From SCUD01 sp036824505 (GTDB taxonomy: Bacteria > Pseudomonadota > Gammaproteobacteria > Steroidobacterales > Steroidobacteraceae): 64,000 nt of DNA. The position numbers were made by a program, and so were the translations under genes. This document shows positions 1-8,862 of this stretch, one piece after another (the stretch's first letter is position 1; each line of letters starts with the position of its first letter). Under the pieces are notes generated by a model. That model did not search any database, was not told the origin of the DNA, and was given only the letters and a program-made list of their open reading frames with translations. The DNA is taken from contig DAITAA010000014.1 in the NCBI GenBank assembly GCA_036824505.1, positions 1 to 64,000 on the forward strand, written 5' to 3'.

Positions 1-29
1 GCCGCGGGGCTTTACGGCTTGATAATGAA

Positions 30-57
30 GGCCCGGGAGGCGACTCCCGGGCCTTTC
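30..57. terminator. Bidirectional hairpin terminator
   Basis: A 10-bp GC stem (30-39 pairing with 44-53) with a GCGA loop is followed on the plus strand by TTTCT. It lies immediately past the stop of the minus-strand M23 peptidase gene and past whatever plus-strand gene ended before base 25, so it probably serves both directions. The U-tract is short on both sides. Confidence 0.6.
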
Positions 58-951
58 TCACTCCGCCGGCAGGAACAGCGCCGGATCCACCATCGTGCCG
101 TTCAGCGTCACACCAAAGTGCAGGTGCGGGCCGGTGACCCGGCCGGTGGCGCCCACGTCGCCGATCAGTTCGCCGGCGCTCACCCTTTGTCCTGGTTCCA
201 CGCCGATGCGGCTCAGGTGGCAGTACATCGTCACAAGCCCGGCGCCGTGATCGAGGATGACGGTGTTGCCGTTGAAGAAATAGTTCCCGGCGTCGATGAC
301 GGTACCGGCGGCTGCGGCCTGCACGGAGGCGCCGAGCGGGGCTGCGATGTCCATGCCGGTATGCGGATTGCGTGACTCATTGTTGAAGAAGCGCCGCAGG
401 CCGTAGGAGCTCGAGCGCGGGCCCGGCGCCGGCTGCAGCAGCCTGAGCGTCGCGGGCGGGTTTGCGGAGAATGTCCTGAGCGCGTTGCGAATCCTGACGC
501 GCTCTTTTTCGACCCGCGCGAGGTCGCGCTTTGAAAGATTCACCTGGCCCGGCGGCACGGAGAGCTTCTGCACGGCGTATGTCTTGGCGGCGACGTCGAA
601 GCCGATGTGTGCCGTTGAATCGCCGTGCTTCACGACGACATGGTTCGGACCCGGCGTGGTGCCCAGCGGGATGCCGACGATCGCCAGCCAGCGCTCAGCG
701 TCACGCAGCACCATGGTGCGGGCGCCATCGAACGTGACAACAGGTTCAAGGCCACCCGGGCTTTCGATCGGCAGCGTCACGACGCCGCCGGGCACCGCGG
801 ATGTGCCCGGCAAAATACTATCCAGGGCGCTGCCCGCGATACCTGCGCTCCAGTCGCCTGCGGGCGTGGCGGCACTCGCCGATGGAGCTGCCACGATCCA
901 TAGTGCCGTTGCCAGAAATGTGCCCAACGCGGGATTTTTCGATGCCCTCAT
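58..951 (-). CDS. M23 family metallopeptidase (exported)
   Basis: Zinc peptidase of the lysostaphin/LytM type, expected to cut or bind peptidoglycan in the periplasm. The 297-residue protein starts at the ATG ending at 951, preceded by AGGA. A longer frame exists but would put the signal peptide in the middle of the protein. Residues 1-27 form a signal peptide ending in ASA. The C-terminal LytM domain carries the zinc ligands of HTGMD (H197, D201) and the catalytic HLH (H276, H278), so it looks active rather than a degenerate EnvC/NlpD activator. The middle part (about 60-165) is an immunoglobulin-like prodomain region, as in many M23 proteins. It stands alone, divergent from the transporter gene at 1071. 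The exact substrate is unknown. Confidence 0.85.
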   Translation of the reverse strand: MRASKNPALGTFLATALWIVAAPSASAATPAGDWSAGIAGSALDSILPGTSAVPGGVVTLPIESPGGLEPVVTFDGARTMVLRDAERWLAIVGIPLGTTPGPNHVVVKHGDSTAHIGFDVAAKTYAVQKLSVPPGQVNLSKRDLARVEKERVRIRNALRTFSANPPATLRLLQPAPGPRSSSYGLRRFFNNESRNPHTGMDIAAPLGASVQAAAAGTVIDAGNYFFNGNTVILDHGAGLVTMYCHLSRIGVEPGQRVSAGELIGDVGATGRVTGPHLHFGVTLNGTMVDPALFLPAE

Positions 952-1070
952 CGAAGTCCTGAAAAAGCGGCTCTGAAGCAATCTGCGCGCGCAGGTACTT
1001 GAACAATGCGCGATTGCGGATGTGATCGCAACTGCTTGGAAAGGCAACGGAGTTGAAGCAGGATGCCACG

Positions 1071-1541
1071 ATGAAGCAGGCGGCTGATAGGCTCACCGCT
1101 GCCTCGCGGAGTATCTCCATGCAATCCATCGCGCTCGCACTCGCCATCGGCTCGACCGTGGCTTATCACCTCATCACAAAGCTGGTGCCGGCTGGTGCCC
1201 ACCCGGTGGCAACACTGCTGATGGCCTACCTGTTCGGCAGTCTTCTCTGCGCCGGCATCCTGCTCGTGATACCGGCCGAGGCCGGCTTTCGCAGCCACTT
1301 CAACCACGTCAACTGGACAGCGCCCGCGCTCGCGACCTCCATCGTGCTGATCGATTTCGCGTTCATTCTGCTGTACCGCGGTGGATTCCCGCTGTCGTTC
1401 GGTGCGCTGGTGACGCAAGTGGCGGCGGCGATCGTCCTGCTCGTTGTCGGGTACCTGTTCTTCAAGGACCGGCTGACGATCACAAATCTCGTGGGCGTGG
1501 CCTTCTGCCTGGCCGGACTGTGGATGGTGAACCGCGATTGA
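1071..1541 (+). CDS. Half-size EamA/DMT-family membrane transporter
   Basis: A small hydrophobic protein (156 residues from the ATG at 1071) with four to five predicted membrane segments. It ends in the typical EamA pattern of a last helix followed by a short hydrophilic tail (GLWMVNRD). Normal DMT transporters have two EamA repeats (about 300 residues); this has one, so it would act as a dimer, like EmrE-type proteins. A second start, the ATG at 1119, has a good GGAG eight bases upstream and begins right before the first membrane helix; it may be the true one. The 3' end overlaps the start of glnE. Substrate unknown. Confidence 0.7.
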   Translation: MKQAADRLTAASRSISMQSIALALAIGSTVAYHLITKLVPAGAHPVATLLMAYLFGSLLCAGILLVIPAEAGFRSHFNHVNWTAPALATSIVLIDFAFILLYRGGFPLSFGALVTQVAAAIVLLVVGYLFFKDRLTITNLVGVAFCLAGLWMVNRD

Positions 1542-4408
1542 ACGAGCTTCTCGTCCGTACCTCCGGGTTGCTTGCGCGCTGGCGCGATGCTGGCGGGACG
1601 GCGTCGGTAAGCGCAGCGGACCTGCAGCGGGTATTTGGGGCAAGCGAGTTCGTGGCGGAGGTTGCGATCCGCGAGCCGGCGCTGCTCCATGATCTTGCCG
1701 CGAGCGGCGAACTGGGCCGCGCCCGCATTTCCGGAGAAGTCCTGGGCCGCGCCCTGTCATTGCTGGAAGCGGGCGACAGCGAAGCCGGTTTCATGGACCG
1801 GTTGCGGCGCCTGCGCCGTCACGAACTGGTGCGCATCGCCTGGCGTGATCTGACAGGCGCTGCCGCACTCACCGAGGTGCTGGCCGAGCTATCCGACCTC
1901 GCTGATGCTGCGATCATAGCCGCGCTCTCCTTCGCCTCGCGTGCACTCGCAGCCCGCTATGGGCAGCCGCGGTCTGCCGGCGGGGAAGTGCAGGAACTGG
2001 TCGTTCTGGCCATGGGCAAGCTCGGTGGTCGTGAGCTCAACTTCTCCTCGGACATCGACCTCGTGCTGCTCTATCCGGAAGCCGGCGAGACCGACGGACG
2101 GCGGCCGGTCGCCAACGAGGATTACTTCACGCGCATGAGCCAGGCGCTGATCCGGCTGCTGAATGAGCGCACTGCGGAAGGACTGGTGTTTCGCGTGGAC
2201 CTGCGACTGCGACCGTTCGGGGATTCCGGTCCGCTGGTGGTGAACTTTGGCGCATTCGAGGAGTACCTGCAAAAGCACGGCCGCGACTGGGAGCGCTATG
2301 CCTATGTCAAAGCCCGCGCGATTACCGGCATCCCGAGCTATCGGAGGCTCTACGACGAGGCAGTGCGTCCATTCGTATACCGACGGTACCTCGATTTCGG
2401 CGTATTCGAGAGCCTGCGCAGCATGAAGGAGATGATCGAGGGCGAGGTCGCCCGGCGCGACCTGCAGGACGACATCAAGCTGGGGCCGGGTGGCATTCGC
2501 GAAATCGAATTCATCGTGCAGGCGCAGCAGTTGATCCGCGGCGGTTCGGAACCGCGCATGCAGTCAGCGTCACTGCTTTCCGTGCTGCCGCGCCTGCAGG
2601 GCGCCAAGCTGCTGTCGCCTGCCGTGGTTGCCGAGCTGCTGGATGCCTATGTGTTCCTGCGGCGTTGCGAGAACCGCCTGCAGATGGTCGCGGATCAACA
2701 GACGCATGCATTGCCGACCGATGAACTCGGCCGGGAGCGCCTGGCGGCGTCAATGGGTGCCGGCACCTGGAGCGATTTCATCCAGCAGCTGGATGCCACT
2801 CGCCGGATGGTGACCACGCATTTCAACGCGGTCGTATTCGGGCCCGGCGGACGCGCTGCCGGGTCAGCCATTACCAGGCTTGAGTCCCTCTGGAGCACGG
2901 AAACCGGCGGCGACGCGATCGCGCGGGAAATCGCGGAGCTGGGAATCAGGGACAGCGCCACTACGGCCGGGCTGCTGGTCGAATTGCGGCAGTCGGCGTA
3001 TTTCCGCCGGCTCGACGAGTTTGGCCGGCGCCGCCTCGAAGCTCTCTTGCCGCTGCTGCTGTCGCAGATCGCCGCCGCCGCCGGAGGCGACCGCAGCACC
3101 GACGAGGCGTCACTGCTCGCGCGCCTGATCGGAATCATCGAAGCGATTGGCGGCCGCACCGCCTATCTGGCTCTCCTGATCGAGAACGCCAAGGCCCTTG
3201 CCCGGCTCGTCAGCATCTGCCGGCTTGGCGATTTCCTGGCCCACCAGATCGCCGCGCATCCGTTGCTGCTCGACGAGTTGCTGGACTCGCGCATCTTCGA
3301 CTCGCTTCCCGACCGGGAACAGTTCAGGCAGGAGCTCGCGATACGGTTCGGGCATGCCGGCGATGATGAGGAAAGGCAGGTGGATGCTCTGCGGCACTTC
3401 CGCCGCGCAGCCATATTCCGCATCGCGATGCAGGACCTTACCGGGCACCTGCCGCTGATGCAGGTCAGTGACCGGCTGACCGATGTCGCGGAATTGATCC
3501 TCGAACAGGCCCTCGCGCTTGCCTGGCAGCGCACGGCGGCAATTCACGGCGAGCCACGCTGCGTGGACGCGGAAGGTCCGCGCGCCGCGCATGTTGCCAT
3601 CGTCGGCTACGGCAAGCTCGGCGGCATGGAACTGGGCTATGGCTCGGATCTGGATCTGGTGTTCCTTCACGACTCTGCCGGCGAGCAGCAGCAAACGGCA
3701 GGGCCGAAGGCGGTCGACAACGAGGTCTTCTTCCTGCGCCTCGCGCAGCGACTCGTGCATCTGCTGACCGTGCACACCGCGGCGGGCCGTCTTTATGAGG
3801 TCGATGTGCGGCTGCGGCCGAGCGGGAAGGGCGGCCTCGCATTCACCCAGATCCGCGCCTTCGAAGACTACCAGCGCAAGGAAGCCTGGACCTGGGAACA
3901 CCAGGCCCTGCTGCATTCGCGTTGGGTGGCGGGCGATGCGAGCCTCGGCGCAGAGTTCGGCCGCGTCCGGCGCGAGGTCCTGATGAATGCCGTGCGGCGT
4001 CAGACGCTGCGCGAAGACATCGTCGCCATGCGCGAGCGCATGCGCGCCGAACATACGCGGGCGCGTGAGGGTTTCTTCGACCTGAAGCAGGACCGCGGCG
4101 GCATAGCCGATATCGAATTCATGGCGCAGTACTGGGTGCTGCGATTCGCCGGCGAGCAGCCGCCACTCTGCGAGTTCGCGGATACGATCCGTCACCTGGA
4201 ATCAGTCGGATCAGCCGCGCTCGTGGACCACGGCATGATCGATTTCCTGGTCGACGCCTATCGCCGTTACCGCGAGGCGGCGCATCACCTGTCGCTCGAA
4301 CAACTACCGCCACTTGTCGAGCAGGGACCGTTCGCCGGGACCCGCGCGCGGGTAGCGAAGATCTGGCAACAGGTGATGATCGCAGGTGGCAGCCCGCAGC
4401 CGGTATAA
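1520..4408 (+). CDS. glnE: Bifunctional glutamine synthetase adenylyltransferase/adenylyl-removase
   Basis: Adenylylates and deadenylylates glutamine synthetase in response to PII, switching off or restoring glutamine synthesis. At 962 residues it matches the usual length (about 945). It shows the two homologous nucleotidyltransferase domains: an N-terminal one with GKLGGRELNFSSDIDLV (about residues 165-181) and a C-terminal one with GKLGGMELGYGSDLDLV (about 697-713), each with the paired aspartates that bind metal. The GTG at 1520 lies inside the end of the preceding transporter gene. A TTG at 1538 that overlaps the transporter stop is an alternative start. The stop codon lies within a TATAAT box for the next gene. 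Confidence 0.97.
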   Translation: MDGEPRLNELLVRTSGLLARWRDAGGTASVSAADLQRVFGASEFVAEVAIREPALLHDLAASGELGRARISGEVLGRALSLLEAGDSEAGFMDRLRRLRRHELVRIAWRDLTGAAALTEVLAELSDLADAAIIAALSFASRALAARYGQPRSAGGEVQELVVLAMGKLGGRELNFSSDIDLVLLYPEAGETDGRRPVANEDYFTRMSQALIRLLNERTAEGLVFRVDLRLRPFGDSGPLVVNFGAFEEYLQKHGRDWERYAYVKARAITGIPSYRRLYDEAVRPFVYRRYLDFGVFESLRSMKEMIEGEVARRDLQDDIKLGPGGIREIEFIVQAQQLIRGGSEPRMQSASLLSVLPRLQGAKLLSPAVVAELLDAYVFLRRCENRLQMVADQQTHALPTDELGRERLAASMGAGTWSDFIQQLDATRRMVTTHFNAVVFGPGGRAAGSAITRLESLWSTETGGDAIAREIAELGIRDSATTAGLLVELRQSAYFRRLDEFGRRRLEALLPLLLSQIAAAAGGDRSTDEASLLARLIGIIEAIGGRTAYLALLIENAKALARLVSICRLGDFLAHQIAAHPLLLDELLDSRIFDSLPDREQFRQELAIRFGHAGDDEERQVDALRHFRRAAIFRIAMQDLTGHLPLMQVSDRLTDVAELILEQALALAWQRTAAIHGEPRCVDAEGPRAAHVAIVGYGKLGGMELGYGSDLDLVFLHDSAGEQQQTAGPKAVDNEVFFLRLAQRLVHLLTVHTAAGRLYEVDVRLRPSGKGGLAFTQIRAFEDYQRKEAWTWEHQALLHSRWVAGDASLGAEFGRVRREVLMNAVRRQTLREDIVAMRERMRAEHTRAREGFFDLKQDRGGIADIEFMAQYWVLRFAGEQPPLCEFADTIRHLESVGSAALVDHGMIDFLVDAYRRYREAAHHLSLEQLPPLVEQGPFAGTRARVAKIWQQVMIAGGSPQPV

Positions 4409-4409
4409 T
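4404..4409 (+). promoter_or_regulatory. TATAAT -10 box for the zf-CHCC gene
   Basis: A perfect TATAAT contains the glnE stop codon. Transcription would begin near 4416, giving a leader of about 23 bases with an AGGGAA ribosome site before the GTG at 4439. I see no convincing -35 box. Confidence 0.4.
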
Positions 4410-4438
4410 CGCGGCAGGCGACGCAGGGAATCCACACC

Positions 4439-4642
4439 GTGCCCGAGATCCAGAGCAGCGCGAGCAGCATCCCGCCGAATGCCCAGAGCCGTTACGAGGT
4501 GACGGTTTCAGACCTGCCGCTGTCCTGCCCGATGCCGTCGATGTCGCTCTGGAACAGCCATCCGCGCGTCTATCTGCCGATCGAAGAAACCGGCTGGGCC
4601 AAATGCCCCTACTGCAGTGCCGAATTCGTGCTGAAACGCTGA
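4439..4642 (+). CDS. Zinc-finger (zf-CHCC) domain protein
   Basis: A 67-residue protein with a CHCC zinc site: C30, H41, C56 and C59. The pattern LSCP...HPRVYLPI...KCPYCSAEF matches the family related to the small zinc subunit of mitochondrial complex I. In gammaproteobacteria such genes commonly sit beside glnE, ilvE and LPS genes, and here it follows glnE. No catalytic role is known; binding to a partner is likely. GTG start with AGGGAA upstream. Its stop codon abuts the scrambled tryptophanase remnant. Confidence 0.85.
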   Translation: MPEIQSSASSIPPNAQSRYEVTVSDLPLSCPMPSMSLWNSHPRVYLPIEETGWAKCPYCSAEFVLKR

Positions 4643-5647
4643 ACCTGCGCAGCGAAGATGTCTACATCGACCTGCTGACGGATTCAGGCACGTCGGCAAT
4701 GAGCGACCGGCAGTGGGATGGCATGATGCTGGGCGACCAGGGGCTTGCGTGAAGACGATCATTGAGCCGTTTCGGATCAAGTCGGTCGAGCCGATCCGCA
4801 TGACCACGCGGGAGCAGCGCGAGACCGTCCTTCGCGAAGCGGCTTCAATCTGTTCCTGGTCCGCGCCACCTGCGACCGGCACGGATTGCCGATGTTCCTC
4901 GATGCCTGCCGGTTTGCGGAGAACGCCTTTTTCATCAAATGCCGCGAGCCTGGTCACGCCGGGCGATCGGTGCGTGCAATCGTCCAGGACATGTTCGACC
5001 TGGCGGACGGCGCGACGATCAGCGCGAAAAAAGACGGCCTGTCCAACACCGGCGGCCTGCTGCTGTTGCGCGACGAAGCGCTGCTCTACCGGGCCAGCAA
5101 CCTGCTGATCCTCACCGAGGGATTCATCACCTATGGCGGGCTGGCGGGGCGGGACCTGGAGGCGATGGCCCAGGGCTTCAAGGCAGTTGTCCACGAGGAT
5201 TACCTCGCCTATCGCATTCGCAGCGTGGAATACGTGGGCGAGCGCCTCGCGGCGGCGGGCATTCCCATCATGCAGCCGCCCGCCGGGCATGCGATCTACA
5301 TCGACGCTGCCGCGTTGTGCCCCGGCATCCCGCGCGACCGCTTCCCCGGGCAGGCCGTGGTTTGCGCCCTCTACCGGATCGGCGGCGTCCGGGCGGTGGA
5401 AATCGGCTCGGTGATGTTCGGCAAGCAGGCGCCTTCGGCTCTCGTTCACGGCACCGACAGGTTGGCGCCACGACTGGAACTGGTCCGGCTCGCAATGCCG
5501 CGGCGCGTCTACACGCAGAGTCACATGGATTACGTCGTCGAAGTCGGCAGCGAACTGGGAGCGAGGCGCGACCAGCTGCGTGGCCTGCGAATGGTGCATG
5601 AGCCGCCGGTCCTGAGGCATTTCACGGCGCGCTTCGAGGAAGCGTGA
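4642..5647 (+). pseudogene. tnaA: Scrambled, internally deleted tryptophanase remnant
   Basis: A PLP-dependent beta-eliminating lyase gene (tryptophanase rather than tyrosine phenol-lyase, judging by AVEIGS and TQSHMDYV near the end) in broken order. Bases 4642-4749 encode the piece normally about residues 38-73, with the diagnostic SEDVYIDLLTDSG. Bases 4749-4858 then encode the true N-terminus (EPFRIKSVEP...), with a one-base loss near 4840 that shifts the frame into GFNLF. From about 4859 the sequence jumps to the late active-site region (DACRFAENAFFIK, PLP lysine in SAKKD, YGGLAGRD) and runs to the normal C-terminus at 5647. About 140-150 residues between the pieces are missing. The surviving C-terminal frame (from about 4841) lacks most of the PLP domain and should not make an active enzyme. 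Confidence 0.85.
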
Positions 5648-5683
5648 GGCTGGCGATAGTCGCGGACCGGGAGTGCGCGCCGC

Positions 5684-5689
5684 TATACT
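5684..5689 (+). promoter_or_regulatory. -10 box of kdkA, leaderless
   Basis: TATACT followed by six bases and then the ATG of kdkA. Start of transcription about seven bases after the box would coincide with the A of the ATG, implying a leaderless mRNA. No ribosome binding site is present and no clear -35 is seen. Confidence 0.5.
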
Positions 5690-5695
5690 CGAAAC

Positions 5696-6394
5696 ATGTT
5701 CCAGCGGCTCGCTGTCGACCGCGGCGCGATTCTCTTTGATCCCGAACGAGTCGACGATCCCGGCTGGGAGCTGTTCGACCGCGAGCGCTGGCAGGCGCGT
5801 GGCGCACTGACAGCGCACAGCGGCGGACGAGGGTCGATTCATTTCATCGAGGACCACGGGCGCCACTGGGCGCTTCGGCGCTACCTGCGTGGAGGCGCCG
5901 TAGCCCGGCTGGTTCGTGAGCGATTCCTGTATCTGGGCGAGGAACGGACGCGCTCATTCCTCGAATTACGGCTGCTCGCGACCTTGCTGCAGAGGGGCCT
6001 GCCGGTTCCGGTGCCGGTTGCGGCCGGGTACCGGCGCGGCCTGTTCACCTATGTGGCGGAACTCATCACCGAGCGGCTGGTGGGTGCGGCGTCCCTGACC
6101 GAGGTGTTGCGCGCGGGGAAGATGAATGAGGCGCGCTGGGTCGCTATCGGGAAATGCCTGCGGCGTTTTCATGATGCCGGCGTACAGCACGCCGACCTGA
6201 CGGCCAACAACATCATGCTGGGCGAGGCGGGCGAAGTCTGGGTGCTGGATTTCGACCGTGGCCGTCTGCGCAAGCCCGGCGTCTGGCGGGGACGGGTACT
6301 GGATCGTCTGGCACGCAGCCTGACGAAAGTCACCATGGGTCGCATCGAGTGGCAGCGTGGATTTTCTTCCCTGCGCCTGGCGCACGATGCCTGA
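5696..6394 (+). CDS. kdkA: 3-deoxy-D-manno-octulosonic acid kinase
   Basis: Inner-membrane-associated kinase that phosphorylates the 4-OH of Kdo on lipid A precursors. The 232-residue protein has the reduced protein-kinase-like fold of the KdkA/RfaP family: catalytic loop HADLTANNIML (about residues 164-174) and metal-binding LDFDRGR shortly after. Length matches the family. It is followed six bases later by waaA, which makes its substrate, so the two act in sequence in LPS inner-core assembly. The start ATG has no ribosome site but lies right after a TATACT box, suggesting leaderless translation. Confidence 0.92.
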   Translation: MFQRLAVDRGAILFDPERVDDPGWELFDRERWQARGALTAHSGGRGSIHFIEDHGRHWALRRYLRGGAVARLVRERFLYLGEERTRSFLELRLLATLLQRGLPVPVPVAAGYRRGLFTYVAELITERLVGAASLTEVLRAGKMNEARWVAIGKCLRRFHDAGVQHADLTANNIMLGEAGEVWVLDFDRGRLRKPGVWRGRVLDRLARSLTKVTMGRIEWQRGFSSLRLAHDA

Positions 6395-6400
6395 GGACTG

Positions 6401-7657
6401 ATGCGTCTCATCTACAATTTGCTGATCTACCTCGCTGCGCCGGTGGCGCTCTTGATGCACTTCTGGCGCGGGCTGCGCGATCCCAGTTATCGCGAACGCC
6501 TCAGCGAGCGCTTCGGTTTCGGGCCCGCGCTGTCCGGCGACACAATCTGGATCCATGCCGTGTCGGTCGGCGAAGTCCAGGCAGCCGAGTCGCTGGTCAG
6601 GCAGTTGCTGACGCGCCATCCGGGTCACCGACTGCTCATGACGACGGTCACGCCGACAGGCGCTGCGCGGGCAAGACAGCTCTTCGGCGATACGGTGATG
6701 CTGCGCTATGTCCCGTTCGACCTTCCGGGCTCGGTGCGGCGATTCTTCGATCGCGTTCATCCCCGGCTCGCGATGATTCTCGAGACCGAGTTATGGCCAA
6801 ACCTCTACGCGGAATGCGGCCGCCGCGAAGTGCCGTTGGTACTCGCAAGCGCGCGCATCTCGCCGCGTTCTGTCGGGCGCTACCGGCGCCTGGTGCCATT
6901 GTTCCGCGAGGCTCTTTCGCACGGCATCGTGATTGCGGCGCAGAGCGACACGGATGCCGTGCGCTTCTGCTCGATCGGCGCGAACCCCGAGCGCACGCAC
7001 GTGACCGGCAACATCAAGTTTGATTTTCAGCCGCCGTCCGGAATCGCGGATCGTGGTGCCCGCTGGCGGGGGGCGAATGCCCCAGACCGGCCGGTCTGGG
7101 TTGCCGGGAGCACGCACGAGGATGAGGAAGACATGATCCTGGATGCGCACCGCGAGGTGCGCAAGCGCTTTCCGGATGCCCTGCTGTTGCTGGTGCCGCG
7201 ACACCCGCAGCGCTTCGAAGTCGTGCGCGAGCTGCTCGACCGGCGCGGCGAGACATACACCAGTCGTTCGGGCGGCGCGGCAATTCCGCGCGCCACGTCC
7301 GTGATGCTGGGCGATACGATGGGTGAACTGATGATGTTCTATGCAGCGGCAGACATCGCGTTTGTCGCCGGCAGCCTGGTGCCGGTCGGCGGCCACAATC
7401 TGCTGGAGCCCGCGTCGCTGGGCCGGCCGGTGCTGACCGGGCCCCACAATTTCAACAGTGAGACCGTCGCGGGCCTGTTGCTCGAAGCGGGCGCGGCACG
7501 CGTCGTTGCCGACACTGCCGAGCTCGCCGCAGCCATTGCAGATCTGCTCGGCAATGCTAATCTGCGCACCGCGATGGGCGCCGCGGGGCGAGGCGTGCTG
7601 GACGCCAACCGTGGGGCGACCGATCGCCTGTTGCGACTAGTTGATCCGCTGCTCTGA
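6401..7657 (+). CDS. waaA: Lipid IVA Kdo transferase
   Basis: Transfers Kdo from CMP-Kdo to lipid IVA in LPS biosynthesis, anchored at the cytoplasmic face of the inner membrane. The 418-residue protein begins with a hydrophobic anchor (residues 1-22), then the WRG...RERLSERFG signature. The GT-B fold follows, with IHAVSVGEV and ETELWPN motifs in the N-terminal half and the nucleotide-binding FVAGSL and GGHNLLEPA region near the C-terminus. Complete by length. It forms an operon with kdkA. Whether it adds one or two Kdo residues cannot be read from sequence; the adjacent Kdo kinase is typical of species with a single phosphorylated Kdo. Confidence 0.96.
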   Translation: MRLIYNLLIYLAAPVALLMHFWRGLRDPSYRERLSERFGFGPALSGDTIWIHAVSVGEVQAAESLVRQLLTRHPGHRLLMTTVTPTGAARARQLFGDTVMLRYVPFDLPGSVRRFFDRVHPRLAMILETELWPNLYAECGRREVPLVLASARISPRSVGRYRRLVPLFREALSHGIVIAAQSDTDAVRFCSIGANPERTHVTGNIKFDFQPPSGIADRGARWRGANAPDRPVWVAGSTHEDEEDMILDAHREVRKRFPDALLLLVPRHPQRFEVVRELLDRRGETYTSRSGGAAIPRATSVMLGDTMGELMMFYAAADIAFVAGSLVPVGGHNLLEPASLGRPVLTGPHNFNSETVAGLLLEAGAARVVADTAELAAAIADLLGNANLRTAMGAAGRGVLDANRGATDRLLRLVDPLL

Positions 7658-7668
7658 CGAGGTATCCA

Positions 7669-8862
7669 TTGAACGCTCCCGCCAGGATCCGCAGGAATCG
7701 CGCCGCCGGAACCGAACTGCGCCTCGCCGAGCCATATAGCGAGGCGGCACTCACGGCCCTCGTCGCCCGTTTCGGCTCGCCGCTGCTCTTTATCGACTGC
7801 AACATCATCCGGTGCCAGTACCGCGCACTCGCGGCGGCGCTGCCCGGCGTGGACCTGCACTACGCATTGAAGCCGCAGCCGGATCCGACTGTTGTAAGAG
7901 TGCTGGCTGCGGAGGGAGCCTGGTTTGATCTCGCGACCAACGGCGAAGTGGAACTGGTTCGCAGGGCCGGAATCGCCCCGCAGCGCTGCATCCACACGCA
8001 TCCGATCAAGCGCGATGAAGATATCCAGAACGCGCTCGACTTCGGCGTCACGACGTTTGTCGTCGATAACCCGGATGAGATCATCAAGTTCGCGCCCTAC
8101 CGCGACCGTGCGAAACTGCTGTTGCGCGTGGCCTACGGCAGCGCCGACGCGATGGTGGACCTCTCGCGGAAGTTCGGCTGTTATCCGGATGACGTCATTG
8201 CACTGGCACAGACCGCGGTGCACGCGGGAATAACAGTCACCGGACTCTCGTTCCATGTCGGCTCGCAGGTCGGAAATGCGGACGCGTATGTGCGCGCAAT
8301 CGAAGGCTGCGACCGCCTGATCGCCGAGGCGGCAGCCCGCGGCCTGCCGCCGCTGGGCGTTCTGGACATCGGCGGCGGGTTTCCGATCGATTACCTGCAG
8401 CCTGCACCAGCCATCGAGCAGTTCTGCAGGCCGATCCGCAAGGCGCTCGCCAGGCTGCCGAGAGGGCTCCGCGTGATTGCCGAGCCGGGTCGCTTCATCT
8501 GCGGGCCTGCGGGTTTCTGCCTGACCACAGTCATTGGCCGCGCCAGGCGCGAGGGGCGCTGGTGGTATTACCTTGACGACGGCATGTACGGTTCCTTCAG
8601 CGGCCAGTTGTATGACCACTCGCGCTATCCCGTGGCTCCGGTCGCGCCGCATGCCGGCCCGCTTCTTCCCTGCGTGCTGACGGGGCCCACCTGCGACAGC
8701 ATCGACGTGGTTGCCGAGGACATCCCGATGCCCGAGCTTGCGGCCGGTGACCTGCTGCTCGGCCGGCAGATGGGCGCTTACACGAACGCAACCGCGACGG
8801 ACTTCAATTTCTTTCCGCGCGCGCACGTGCTGGTTGTCAATGTCACGCCAACCGGCGATTGA
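7669..8862 (+). CDS. Type III PLP-dependent decarboxylase (ornithine/lysine type)
   Basis: Alanine-racemase-fold PLP decarboxylase of the eukaryotic ODC/lysine decarboxylase group, so probably makes putrescine or cadaverine from ornithine or lysine. Visible marks: the PLP lysine in YALKPQPDP (about K67), FHVGSQ, the phosphate-binding GGGFP, EPGRF, and the GPTCDSID cysteine (about 344) completed across the dimer. DDGMYGSF is also present. It has 397 residues, normal length. The TTG start at 7669 is supported by GAGG seven bases upstream; no ATG fits. It follows waaA by 11 bases, so it may be co-transcribed, although the functions are unrelated. Substrate preference is inferred only from family. 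Confidence 0.85.
   Translation: MNAPARIRRNRAAGTELRLAEPYSEAALTALVARFGSPLLFIDCNIIRCQYRALAAALPGVDLHYALKPQPDPTVVRVLAAEGAWFDLATNGEVELVRRAGIAPQRCIHTHPIKRDEDIQNALDFGVTTFVVDNPDEIIKFAPYRDRAKLLLRVAYGSADAMVDLSRKFGCYPDDVIALAQTAVHAGITVTGLSFHVGSQVGNADAYVRAIEGCDRLIAEAAARGLPPLGVLDIGGGFPIDYLQPAPAIEQFCRPIRKALARLPRGLRVIAEPGRFICGPAGFCLTTVIGRARREGRWWYYLDDGMYGSFSGQLYDHSRYPVAPVAPHAGPLLPCVLTGPTCDSIDVVAEDIPMPELAAGDLLLGRQMGAYTNATATDFNFFPRAHVLVVNVTPTGD

Noticed and set aside
7339..8826. 495-codon minus-strand open frame
   Set aside because: Antisense to the decarboxylase gene; composition is His/Arg/Ala-rich without any family pattern. High GC creates such frames.
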